The notes under the pieces are model-generated. The model ran no database searches. It was not told where the DNA came from and saw only the letters and a program-made list of their open reading frames with translations. A program made the position numbers and the translations under genes. A DNA stretch of 32,744 nt from an uncultured Holophagaceae bacterium (lineage in GTDB: Bacteria > Acidobacteriota > Holophagae > Holophagales > Holophagaceae): contig CAIMFT010000057.1 of the NCBI GenBank assembly GCA_903840385.1, positions 1 to 32,744 on the forward strand, read 5' to 3'. Below, one piece after another: positions 1 to 9,954 of this stretch. Positions within the stretch are counted from its first letter, which is position 1. Each line of letters begins with the position of its first letter.

Positions 1-1750
<1,750 letters not shown>

Positions 1751-1960
1751 AGCCACACTCCTCGGATTGGTTACCCCTCAAGCGGGGCCGGAAAGCATCC
1801 AGGTTACACCCCGCCCCCGAAGTTCACGCCTCATAGGTATTCAATCCGAGGCATTGTTGCAGGCGTCACAAGGTTTCAGGGCCTTGAGGCCACCCTGATA
1901 AGCCCCGGAGCAGACCCCTAACGGATCCCCCTGGCGGAGGGCCCAGGGCACACTGAAAGA

Positions 1961-2983
1961 ATGCTGCAGCTCGCTCCACCCACCCTGCTCTGCCGCCCCC
2001 CCTGGTGGGCGTGGGGAGGGCACCTCCAGACCATCGTCGGAAATTTCCTTCCGGGCGATGGACCGGACTCCCCTTCGGTGCCCTTCCGGATTTCCTTGGC
2101 CGACGGCGACCAGCTGGCCGGTCGCTACCATGCGGGCGAAACCGATGTCCTGCTCCTGGTCTTTCACGGCCTCGGCGGGGATGCGGACGCTCACTACGTG
2201 CGCCGCACCGTGGCCCTGGGGCACCGCCTGGGGCACCACGTCTGGACCGTCAACCACCGGGGCTGTGGGGAGGGCCGCGGCCTGGCTCGGCGCCCCTATC
2301 ACAGCGGCTCCGGAGACGACCTGGGGGCCGCCTTCGCCGCCGCCCGGGAGCGGCATCCCGACCTACGGCAGCTGGCGATCGGCTACTCGCTCTCAGCCAA
2401 TGCGCTGCTGCTCAACCTGGGGGGCGGGGTGCCCGGCGTGGACGCCCGCCCCGACGCCGCCATCGCCGTGAACCCGCCTGTGGACCTGGGGGCCTGCTCA
2501 GACAGCATCCACCGGGGCTTCAACCGTCTGTATGAGCTGCGCTTCATCCGGCGCTGCCGGAAGGCCATCCAGCAGCGGGTGGCGGATGGCCTCATCGAGG
2601 ACCGCTACCCCACCCGCCCCCTCATGAGCCTGCGCAACTTCGACGATGCCTACACCACCCAGGCCGGGGGGTTCCAGGACGCCGAGGACTACTACGCCCG
2701 CTGCTCGGCCCGCCACCACCTGGGGGCCATCACGGTGCCCACGGTGGTCCTCATGGCCCAGGACGATCCCTTCATCCCCTGGCGCGACGCCGTGGCAGCC
2801 GGCCCCTCCCCCGCTGTCCACCTCCATCTGGAGCCCCACGGCGGCCACATGGGCTACATCAGCCGGGGTGTGCCGGGCCACCGTTGGCTCCCCTACGCCC
2901 TGGAGCACTACACCCGGGCGCTTTTGGCCCACCTGGTTATCGGCCTTGCTCCGCCAAATCGGACCTTCAAAGATCTCCACTAA
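1961..2983 (+). CDS. Alpha/beta hydrolase, YheT (UPF0017) type
   Basis: A 340-residue cytoplasmic alpha/beta-hydrolase-fold protein, probably a carboxylesterase of unknown substrate. The N-terminal PPWWAWGGHLQTIVGNF segment is the family's characteristic HLQT motif. FHGLGG supplies the oxyanion-hole region. The nucleophile serine lies in GYSLSANALL (about residue 145), the acid in AQDDPF (about 270), and the histidine in PHGGHMGY (about 298). The elbow has SANA where relatives more often have GGN. The last 19 codons (from 2926) lie inside the left arm of the inverted-repeat element described next, so the C-terminus LAHLVIGLAPPNRTFKDLH is probably repeat-derived rather than ancestral. It stands alone between a divergent malic enzyme and a convergent cysteine desulfurase. 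The upstream ribosome site is weak. Confidence 0.88.
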   Translation: MLQLAPPTLLCRPPWWAWGGHLQTIVGNFLPGDGPDSPSVPFRISLADGDQLAGRYHAGETDVLLLVFHGLGGDADAHYVRRTVALGHRLGHHVWTVNHRGCGEGRGLARRPYHSGSGDDLGAAFAAARERHPDLRQLAIGYSLSANALLLNLGGGVPGVDARPDAAIAVNPPVDLGACSDSIHRGFNRLYELRFIRRCRKAIQQRVADGLIEDRYPTRPLMSLRNFDDAYTTQAGGFQDAEDYYARCSARHHLGAITVPTVVLMAQDDPFIPWRDAVAAGPSPAVHLHLEPHGGHMGYISRGVPGHRWLPYALEHYTRALLAHLVIGLAPPNRTFKDLH

Positions 2984-3288
2984 GGACACGAAGAACTGCC
3001 GATAAGGGCACGAAGGCAAGCCGTCACGCCGACAGGGCCTCCGGGCCTGGGGCCCCCGGTTGCATGCGACCGGCCAATGGGGGCGGCGGCTGGAACGGCT
3101 CTTGGGGGCCGCAGCCAGCCGCCGCCCCCTTGGGGATGCCCGCGGTGGGTCTAGGTGCATTCGTGTGCTTCCTGCGCCCGCAGGGCGTCTTCGTGCACTT
3201 CTCGGTATCGGCTGCGCCGATACGCGAGACGAACTGAAATATCGTGGAGCGCCTTTTCGGCGGAGGCTGGCCGATAACCAGGTTGGCC
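2926..3288. repeat. 363-bp noncoding inverted-repeat element (MITE-like) between convergent genes
   Basis: The two ends are 30-bp inverted repeats matching at 26 of 30 positions: 2926-2955 and the complement of 3259-3288. Both contain ACCTGGTTATCGGCC and CTCCGCC. Inside them are looser inverted arms carrying CACGAAG motifs on the left (about 2986-3020) and their complements on the right (about 3160-3215), and a long GC-rich hairpin in the centre. There is no plausible reading frame inside. The left end forms the 3' end of the hydrolase gene, and the right end abuts the TAG stop of the cysteine desulfurase. Flanks resemble each other (TTTT and, on the other strand, TTTA), but I cannot define a target-site duplication. 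It may be a MITE, or a locally evolved structured spacer acting as a two-way terminator. Confidence 0.75.
3074..3133. repeat. Long GC-rich hairpin at the centre of the inverted-repeat element
   Basis: The left arm GGGGGCGGCGGCTGG (3079-3093) and right arm CCAGCCGCCGCCCCC (3115-3129) are perfect 15-bp complements. They extend by CCAA/TTGG (3074-3077 with 3130-3133) across one bulged T, around a 21-nt loop. The structure would be very stable in RNA from either strand. No T-run follows, so it is not a textbook intrinsic terminator. Confidence 0.85.
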
Positions 3289-4436
3289 TAAACCATGGGC
3301 CCCTGGCTGCGGAGGGCGGCCACGAGGCCCGGCAGCAGGTCAGCAACCCGAGCGACCTCCTCCTCCGTGGTGCCCCGCCCCAGGCTGAACCGCACGGTGC
3401 CCCGGGCCAGCGACTCCGGAGCGCCCATGGCCCGCAGCACGTGGCTGGGCTCCCGCTGGCCAGTGCTGCAGGCACTGCCGGTGCTGACGCAGATGCCCAG
3501 CTCCGCCAGACGAAGCTGGAGGGCCTCCCCCTCGATGTCCGCGAACCCCACCAGGCAGGTGTTGGGCAGCCTGGGAGCGTCCGCCCCATGGATGCGCGTG
3601 TCCGGGATCTCGGCCAGGATCCGGCCTTCCAGGAGATCCCGCAGGGCCGCCACCCGGTCCATGGCTGGCAGGGCCTCCAGGGCCAGGGCGGCGGCCTTGC
3701 CGAGGCCCACCAGGCCCGGTACATTCTCCGTCCCGCCCCGCCGACCCCGCTCCTGGGAGCCCCCCAGCATCAGGGGTTTCAGCCGCACGCCCCGGCGGAT
3801 CACCAGAAGACCCACCCCTTTCGGGCCATGGAACTTGTGGGCACCCAGGGCCAGCAGGTCCGCCCCCCAGGCCGTGAAATCGATGGGGATGCGGCCTGCC
3901 GCCTGGGTGGCGTCCACCAGGAAGAGGGCCCCGCAGGCCCGGGCGATGCAACCAGCCTCCACCACCGGGCTGAGCACCCCAGACTCGTTGTTGGCTGCGA
4001 TCACCGCCACCAGGGCCGTATCTCCACTCACGGCCGCCGCCAGGGCCGTCAGATCCAGGCGCCCCGCGCCGTCCACACCGACCTCTGTGGCGGTCCCGCC
4101 CTGCTGTCGCCACCAGGCGGCCAGGGCCCGGAGGGCAGGATGTTCCACCGCCGTGAGCACCAGGTGCCGCCGGGCTTGGAAGGACTCCCAGGCCCCGCGT
4201 ACCGCCTGGTTGAGGCTCTCGGTCCCGCCCGAAGTGAAGACGATCTCGGCTGGAGAGCAGCCGGCCAGGGCAGCCGCCTGCTCCCGGGCCGCGACGACGG
4301 CACCTTCGGCAAGGTGGCCGAGAGCATAGGCCGAGCTGGCATTGCCGAAGCGCTCCATGAACCAGGGCCGCATGGCCTCGAAGGCCTCGGAGGCGAGGGG
4401 AGTGGTGGCATTGTGGTCGAGGTAGGTGAAGGGCAT
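3288..4436 (-). CDS. Cysteine desulfurase, NifS/IscS family
   Basis: A PLP enzyme that takes sulfur from cysteine (giving alanine) and forms a protein persulfide for Fe-S cluster, thiocofactor or tRNA thiolation pathways. The 382-residue protein begins with the classic YLDHNATTPL. It has SGGTESLN (69-76), H99 in AVEHP, D175 in VDATQAAG, the PLP lysine K201 in GAHKFHGPKG, RGGTENV (233-239), and the mobile-loop cysteine C323 in STGSACSTG. I chose ATG 4436 over an in-frame ATG at 4505 because family similarity starts three residues after it and GGGAG lies upstream. No IscU, IscR, MnmA or ThiI neighbour is present, so the sulfur acceptor cannot be named. It is convergent with the hydrolase across the repeat element and divergent from the kinase at 4553. 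Confidence 0.93.
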   Translation of the reverse strand: MPFTYLDHNATTPLASEAFEAMRPWFMERFGNASSAYALGHLAEGAVVAAREQAAALAGCSPAEIVFTSGGTESLNQAVRGAWESFQARRHLVLTAVEHPALRALAAWWRQQGGTATEVGVDGAGRLDLTALAAAVSGDTALVAVIAANNESGVLSPVVEAGCIARACGALFLVDATQAAGRIPIDFTAWGADLLALGAHKFHGPKGVGLLVIRRGVRLKPLMLGGSQERGRRGGTENVPGLVGLGKAAALALEALPAMDRVAALRDLLEGRILAEIPDTRIHGADAPRLPNTCLVGFADIEGEALQLRLAELGICVSTGSACSTGQREPSHVLRAMGAPESLARGTVRFSLGRGTTEEEVARVADLLPGLVAALRSQGPMV

Positions 4437-4552
4437 ATGACGGCATTCTCCCATCTCTGGGGCGCACTTTGTGGCCGGAAGCGGTTCCACGGACTGGTCT
4501 GCCATGAGAGGATCGCTTCCAGCATAAGAAAATTCAGGGAGGCAAGGCGCCT

Positions 4553-7500
4553 TTGAAGTCTCCAGGCAAACGACTGTTCCATACCCTGTCCCCCCTGGTG
4601 GGACTGGTCCTGGGTCTGGTCCTCACCATTCCCGCCTGGCTCTTCATCCGCCAGGAGGAAGCCCGGGTCATCCACCTCCAACAGCAAGCGCGCACCGAAC
4701 TTATCTTCCAGCTGCTCAAGCGGCGCCTCCGCTCCATGGAGAAGGTTCTGGAAGGCGCCGCCGCCTTTCTGGGCCGGGGTCCCCTGCCCAGCAGCCGAGA
4801 GTGGCGGGAGTACGTCGACCGCCTCAACATCCAGAGGGACTACCCGGGCATCCAGGGACTCGGCTTTGCCGAGTGGATTCCCGAGGGTGGCCTGGCTCGC
4901 CACGAGGCCCGCATGCGGGCGGCGGGCTACTCGGCCTACGAGGTCCAGCCCGGCGGCCCTCTCCCGCCAGCCCCCGAAGGGCGAAGCTCAATCATCTACC
5001 TGGAACCCATGGATGAACGGAACCAGCGGGCCTTCGGCAAGGACATGCACGCCGAGATCCTCCGCCGGGAGGCCATGAATCGGGCCCGGGACACGGGCAG
5101 CACGGTCCTCACCGGGCGGGTGCGCCTCTACCAGGAGGGGGAGAAGGACATCCAGTTCGGAACCCTCCTCTACGCCCCGGTCTACAAGTTCGGAGCACCC
5201 CTCGCCACGGTGGAGGAGCGACGCCAGTCCTTCCGTGGTTGGGCCTACTACCCCATGCGGATGAACAACCTGGTGGAGGGCATCCTGCGGGGCGAAGCGG
5301 AGGGTCTCGATGTCCACCTCTTCGATGGCGTCGAGGGGGGCCCTCGGGAGCTCCTGTACGACTCCACCCCGGCTACGCCCGTTCCGGGCATCCGGGTGAC
5401 CACCCGCAGCATGGAAGCCGGCGGACGGCCCTGGATCCTGGTCATCGAACCCAACCTCAAGGGGGCCGCAGCCCTGGGGGCGGGCCGTCACTGGGGTGCT
5501 CTTATTACGGGGAGCCTGGCCAGCCTGTTCCTGGCGGTCTTTTTCTATGGCCTCACCCGCTCCGAGCGCAGGGCCCTGGATCTGGCCGATGAGCAGGCCG
5601 CCCGCCTGCTGGCCAGCGAGGCCCAGTTCCGGGCCATCTTCGAGTCAGCTCCCATCGGCATGGCCCTGGTGGAGATCGCCAGCCGGCGCTTCCTCACCGT
5701 GAACCCCCGGATGTGCGAGACCTTTGGGTACCCAAGGGAGGCCTTCCTGCGCCTCAACCTGGCCCGCCTGTCCCACCCCCAGGACGCCGCCTGGGACCAG
5801 GGCCTGTGGGACCGCCTGGTCAGCGGGACGCCCGAGCCCATCCAGATGGAGCGCCGCTTCATCCATCGGGACGGTCACCAGATTCAGGGCTACCTCGGCA
5901 TGGTTCCCCTGCCCTCGGAGCCGGGCGATCCCCCCTGCTGCGTGATCCTGCTGGAGGACATCACCGAGCGGAAGAGTGCCGTGAAGGCCCTCGCAGAGAG
6001 CGAGTCGAGCTTCCGCAACTTCTTCGAGAAGAACAGCTCCGTGATGCTGCTCATCGAGCCCGGCAGCGGCCGGATCGTGAACGCCAACCACGCTGCGGAG
6101 ACCTTCTACGGCCACCCACGAGCCCAGCTCCTGGCCATGCGCATCGACCAGATCAACCTGATGCCCCCGGAGGAGATTGCCCTCGAGCGCCACCGGGCCA
6201 TCCGGGAGGATCGCACCCACTTCCGCTTTCCCCACCGGCTGGCCAGCGGCGAGGTGCGGGAGGTGGAAGTCTATTCCACGCCGACCCTGGTGGCGGGCAA
6301 CACCCTGCTGTTCTCCATCATCCATGACGTGACCGAGCGGGCCCGGGCCGATGCGGCCCTGCAGGAGAGCGAGCGGCGCTTCCGCACCCAGAGCCAGCGG
6401 CTCCAGGAAGTCATCTGGGGCACGGATGCCGGCACCTGGGAGTGGAACGTCCAGACCGGCGAGACCATCTTCAACGAGCGCTGGGCCGAGATCCTCGGCT
6501 TCACCCTCCGGGAGCTCTCCCCCGTCAACATCGACACCTGGACCAATCTGAGCCACCCCGAGGATCTCCTGCGGTCCCGCGAGCTCATGCGCCGCTGCTT
6601 CGAGCGGGAGAGCCCCACCTACGAGTGCGAGACCCGGATGCGCCACAAGGATGGTCACTGGGTGTGGGTGCTGGACCGCGGCAGCGTGGTGGAGTGGACC
6701 GAGGATGGCAAGCCGCTGCGCATGTCTGGTACCCACCAGGACATCACCGAGCAGAAGAGCCTCGAAGAGGAGATTCGCCACCGCCAGGTGCTGCTGGAGG
6801 AGCTCAACCGCTCCCTGGACGCTCGGGTGCACCAGGCCCTGGACGAGCTGCGCGAGAAGGACCGCATGCTCATCACCCAGGGCCGCCAGGCCGCCATGGG
6901 CGAGATGATCGGCAACATCGCCCACCAGTGGCGCCAGCCTCTCAACGCCCTGGGCATGATCCTCTCCAACCTCAAGGATGCCTACCGCTTCGGTGAGCTG
7001 GACCTGGCCCACCTGGAGCGCTCCGTGGCCGATGGGTCCGTCCTGGTTCAGAAGATGTCTTCCACCATCAACGACTTCCGGAACTTCTTCCGACCCGACA
7101 AGGCGGCCTCGGCCTTCTCCGCCCTGGCCCAGATCAGGCAGGCCATGGCCATGGTGGATGCGGGGTTCCGCAACAACGGCATCGTCCTGGAGATCCGGAG
7201 CCAGACCGATGTGATCCTGCGGGGCTTCCCCAACGAGTACTCCCAGGTGATCCTCAACCTCTTGACCAACGCCCAGCACGCCATCCAGAGGTCCGGCACC
7301 CAGGAGGGCCTGGTGACCATCACCCTGACCACCGAGGGGGACTCTGGCTGCGTGCATGTGCGGGACAATGGGGGAGGCATTGCCCCGGAGATCCAGGAGA
7401 AGATCTTTGAGCCCTACTTCAGCACCAAGGAGATGGGTACCGGGATCGGTCTGTACATGTCCAAGCAGATCATCGAGCGCAGCATGGGTGGGCGGATCGA

Positions 7501-7567
7501 AGCCAGGAACGTCGACAGAGGCGCAGAGTTCACCATCAGTACCCCACTGGGGATGGAGGGTTCATGA
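4553..7567 (+). CDS. Membrane sensor histidine kinase: CHASE domain, three PAS domains, HisKA-like/HATPase
   Basis: A 1004-residue inner-membrane sensor kinase. In order: a first membrane segment (about 10-32); a periplasmic CHASE domain (about 75-280, with LGFAEWIPE and the AFGKDM region typical of CHASE); a second membrane segment (about 313-335); and three PAS/PAC units (about 352-475, 482-600, 614-735, each ending in I/V-TER or DITEQ). A coiled coil follows, then the phosphoacceptor helix with H791 in GNIAHQWRQPLNAL, and an ATPase domain with N box (NLLTNAQHAI, about 897), DNGGGI (about 937) and GTGIGLYMSKQI (about 962). It starts with TTG preceded by GGGAGG about 10 nt upstream. Its stop overlaps the next gene's start by 4 bp (ATGA), implying translational coupling. 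CHASE domains bind small extracellular ligands; this one's ligand is unknown. Confidence 0.93.
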   Translation: MKSPGKRLFHTLSPLVGLVLGLVLTIPAWLFIRQEEARVIHLQQQARTELIFQLLKRRLRSMEKVLEGAAAFLGRGPLPSSREWREYVDRLNIQRDYPGIQGLGFAEWIPEGGLARHEARMRAAGYSAYEVQPGGPLPPAPEGRSSIIYLEPMDERNQRAFGKDMHAEILRREAMNRARDTGSTVLTGRVRLYQEGEKDIQFGTLLYAPVYKFGAPLATVEERRQSFRGWAYYPMRMNNLVEGILRGEAEGLDVHLFDGVEGGPRELLYDSTPATPVPGIRVTTRSMEAGGRPWILVIEPNLKGAAALGAGRHWGALITGSLASLFLAVFFYGLTRSERRALDLADEQAARLLASEAQFRAIFESAPIGMALVEIASRRFLTVNPRMCETFGYPREAFLRLNLARLSHPQDAAWDQGLWDRLVSGTPEPIQMERRFIHRDGHQIQGYLGMVPLPSEPGDPPCCVILLEDITERKSAVKALAESESSFRNFFEKNSSVMLLIEPGSGRIVNANHAAETFYGHPRAQLLAMRIDQINLMPPEEIALERHRAIREDRTHFRFPHRLASGEVREVEVYSTPTLVAGNTLLFSIIHDVTERARADAALQESERRFRTQSQRLQEVIWGTDAGTWEWNVQTGETIFNERWAEILGFTLRELSPVNIDTWTNLSHPEDLLRSRELMRRCFERESPTYECETRMRHKDGHWVWVLDRGSVVEWTEDGKPLRMSGTHQDITEQKSLEEEIRHRQVLLEELNRSLDARVHQALDELREKDRMLITQGRQAAMGEMIGNIAHQWRQPLNALGMILSNLKDAYRFGELDLAHLERSVADGSVLVQKMSSTINDFRNFFRPDKAASAFSALAQIRQAMAMVDAGFRNNGIVLEIRSQTDVILRGFPNEYSQVILNLLTNAQHAIQRSGTQEGLVTITLTTEGDSGCVHVRDNGGGIAPEIQEKIFEPYFSTKEMGTGIGLYMSKQIIERSMGGRIEARNVDRGAEFTISTPLGMEGS

Positions 7568-8727
7568 CCAACACATCCCAGGATGCGGAGTTCCTCAAGA
7601 CGCTGACGGTGCTGTATGTGGAAGATGAGGAGCTGGCCCGCATTCAGACGGAGGCCTTCCTCCGGCGGCGGGTCGGCAAGCTCATCACGGCCTCGAATGG
7701 GGCTCTGGGTCTGGAGGCCTTCCGCTCGGAGTCCGTCCATCTGGTGGTCACGGATATCCTCATGCCCATCATGGGCGGACTGGCCATGGCTGCCGAGATC
7801 CGCAAGCTCGCCCCCTCCACTCCGATCATCGTCACCACCGCCTTTGAGCAGACTGACTACCTCATGAGCGCCATCGACATCGGCGTGGAGAAGTACGTCA
7901 TCAAGCCGGTCCAGAGCGAGCGGCTGGAGTCGGCCCTCCTGGACTGCGCGCACCGTCTGGCCGCGGAAGCCTTGTTCCGGAAGCAGGCCTGGCTGGAGGC
8001 GGAGGTCCTCCGGACTCGCCACAAGGAGAGTCTGCGCATCCTCACGGCGGGCATCGCCCACGACTTCAACAACCTCCTGCAGGCCATCCTCACCGCCTTC
8101 AGCCTGGCCAAGCTCAAGGTCCCCAAGGACAGCGATGCCCTGCGCAGCCTCGAGATCGGGGACCACAGCTCGGAGCAGGCCCATGTCCTGGCCAAGCGCC
8201 TCTTCACCCTGGCCATGGGTGCCGACGCCATGGACCACACGGGCACCATCGAGACCCTGGTGCGGGAGAGCATCAGCCACACCCTGGTCGGCTCGCCCAT
8301 CCAGGTCATCTTCGACCTCCGCTGCGAGAGCACCCCCATCCGCTACAACCTCGCCAGCCTGCGCCAGGTCTTGGCCAGCCTGGCCCAGAACGCCAGAGAG
8401 GCGATGCCTGGAGCGGGTGACCTCAAGGTGGCCGCCAGCGAGGTGAACCTCAGCGATCAGGCGGCCCCGGCCCTCCACCTCCCTCAGGGCCGGTACCTGC
8501 ACCTGCGCTTCAGTGACTCGGGGCCCGGCATCCCTGCGGCCAACCTCCCCATGATCTTCGAGCCCTACTTCAGCACCAAGGAGCGGGGTGCCCAGCGGGG
8601 CATGGGCCTGGGCCTGGCCCTCTGCGACACCCTGATGCGCTCCCACGGAGGAGCCATCACCGCCGAGTCCGTGCCGGGAGCAGGCGCCACCTTCCACCTC
8701 TACCTGCCGGTGGCTACAGGGGCCTAG
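7564..8727 (+). CDS. Response-regulator receiver fused to a histidine kinase, no DNA-binding output
   Basis: A 387-residue soluble protein. The N-terminal receiver domain (about 14-130) has the acidic pair in YVEDEE, phosphoacceptor D64 in VVTDILMP, a conserved TTAFE segment and K114 in YVIKPV. The C-terminal kinase has H166 in GIAHDFNNLLQAI, an N box in LASLAQNAREAM, DSGPGIP, and a G2 region MGLGLALC. It begins inside the stop of the upstream CHASE/PAS kinase (ATGA overlap), so the two are almost certainly made together. The kinase upstream probably phosphorylates D64, which in turn could control this second kinase. No output regulator follows, so the final target must lie elsewhere. The TAG stop shares CTAG with the stop of the convergent AlaX-type gene. 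Confidence 0.92.
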   Translation: MTNTSQDAEFLKTLTVLYVEDEELARIQTEAFLRRRVGKLITASNGALGLEAFRSESVHLVVTDILMPIMGGLAMAAEIRKLAPSTPIIVTTAFEQTDYLMSAIDIGVEKYVIKPVQSERLESALLDCAHRLAAEALFRKQAWLEAEVLRTRHKESLRILTAGIAHDFNNLLQAILTAFSLAKLKVPKDSDALRSLEIGDHSSEQAHVLAKRLFTLAMGADAMDHTGTIETLVRESISHTLVGSPIQVIFDLRCESTPIRYNLASLRQVLASLAQNAREAMPGAGDLKVAASEVNLSDQAAPALHLPQGRYLHLRFSDSGPGIPAANLPMIFEPYFSTKERGAQRGMGLGLALCDTLMRSHGGAITAESVPGAGATFHLYLPVATGA

Positions 8728-9914
8728 CCCTGCAGCAGCGCCAGTGCCCGGGCCCGCCCAGCCAGGTCCGGGGCCTTGCCCTGGAAGCTCTTGCCTGAGC
8801 CACCGCCCTTGGCCCCCAGGGCCTCCGCCACCCCGCGGCCCAGGGTTGGGATGTCCAGGGTTGCCTCCGGCCCAGCGCTGAGCAGGAAGATGCCCTGCCC
8901 TGCGGCTTCGGCGGTGAGGAACACGACCTTGGCGGGAGCAGCGGCCAAGACCTGGCGGGCCAGCCGCTGCAGGAAGGCCATGTCGCGCTCGCCCAGGTGG
9001 ACTTCCGACAACACTCCGGGAGCCGCAGCCAGCCCCTCAGCCAGCCCCTCAGCCAGGGCCTCGGCCAGCTCTTCTTCCGTGCGCCGGAGGCGCTTGTCGG
9101 CTCCCAGCAGCTGGTCCAGCTTGCCCTGCAAGGTCGCCACCAGCTCCGCATCCGGGGCTCCCAGCAGACTGCGCAGGGCGGCGGTGCGGGCCTCGTGGGT
9201 CGCCAGGCGACGGCGCACCCGTCCCCCCGCCACGAAGAACAGGCGCAGGCCGCCGCGCATAGGCTCTGTGCCCAGCAGGGCCAGGCTCTCGAGCTCCCCG
9301 GTGTGCTGCAGGTGGGTGCCCCCGCAGGTGTTCAGATCCACCCCCGCGATCTCCACGAGCCGGATGTCCCCCACATGGCCCTCAGGCAGGCCCCGGCTCC
9401 GCACGGTCTCCCGGGCGTAGCCCTCGGCATCCACCCGGCGGGCCCGCACAGGGCGGGCGGCCCGAATCTCGGCGGCGATGGCCTCCTCCAGGCGGGCCCG
9501 GTCGCCGAGGCTGAGGGTCGGCACGGCCAGCTCCACATCACTGACCTCCTCCCCCAGGTGGAAGGCCATGGTGGGCCAGCCAAAGCGGTCCTGGGCCAGG
9601 GCTGTGAGTAGGTGCTGGCCCGTGTGCTGCTGCATGTGGTCGAAGCGGCGGGCCCAGTCCAGCACCAGAGCCACCGGTCCTTCGGCAAGGGGAGCGGCCA
9701 AGCGGTGACGGAGCTCCCCGGCGTGGCTGCGCACCTCCAGCACCTCGATGCCGTTGGCCGTGCCCCGGTCACAGGGCTGGCCGCCGCCCTCCGGGTAGAG
9801 CACTGTGTCCTCCAGGACCGCCCAGCTCTGGCCCTCCTCCACCCAAGCCCGCAGGACCTGGGTGTCGAGGGTACGAAGGCAGGGGTCAAGCTCGTAGCAG
9901 GGGATCCGTTCCAT
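8724..9914 (-). CDS. Alanyl-tRNA editing protein (AlaX type) with DHHA1 domain
   Basis: A stand-alone, AlaRS-like trans-editing enzyme that hydrolyses mischarged Ser- or Gly-tRNA(Ala). The 396 residues begin with a beta-barrel region (LEDTVLYPEGGGQPCDRG, 35-52). The zinc-binding editing core follows: H97 and H101 in HTGQH, then C197 and H201 in NTCGGTH. A coiled segment (about 255-300) leads to a C-terminal DHHA1-like domain ending in GGGSGKSFQGKA (370-381). The size fits the long AlaX class. The coil contains a near-tandem ALAEGLAEGLA stretch, matched by a short direct repeat in the DNA at about 9030-9065. It starts 40 bp after the stop of the glycine C-acetyltransferase gene, so the two probably share a transcript. 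No AlaRS catalytic domain is present. Confidence 0.92.
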   Translation of the reverse strand: MERIPCYELDPCLRTLDTQVLRAWVEEGQSWAVLEDTVLYPEGGGQPCDRGTANGIEVLEVRSHAGELRHRLAAPLAEGPVALVLDWARRFDHMQQHTGQHLLTALAQDRFGWPTMAFHLGEEVSDVELAVPTLSLGDRARLEEAIAAEIRAARPVRARRVDAEGYARETVRSRGLPEGHVGDIRLVEIAGVDLNTCGGTHLQHTGELESLALLGTEPMRGGLRLFFVAGGRVRRRLATHEARTAALRSLLGAPDAELVATLQGKLDQLLGADKRLRRTEEELAEALAEGLAEGLAAAPGVLSEVHLGERDMAFLQRLARQVLAAAPAKVVFLTAEAAGQGIFLLSAGPEATLDIPTLGRGVAEALGAKGGGSGKSFQGKAPDLAGRARALALLQG

Positions 9915-9954
9915 GCCGGGAGCCTAGCACGGACAACGGCCCTGCTGCACAGTC

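Noticed and set aside
2984..3287. CACGAAG motifs considered as a CRISPR array or iteron origin
   Set aside because: The copies are few, irregularly spaced and mostly in inverted orientation, with no regular spacers and no cas or rep genes.
3060..4556. A 498-codon open frame on the plus strand opposite the cysteine desulfurase
   Set aside because: The minus strand has all NifS motifs in frame; the plus frame is repetitive in composition and begins inside the inverted-repeat element.
5645..7357. A 570-codon minus-strand frame opposite the sensor kinase
   Set aside because: It is a shadow of the PAS/kinase coding frame, with no ribosome site and no recognisable domain.
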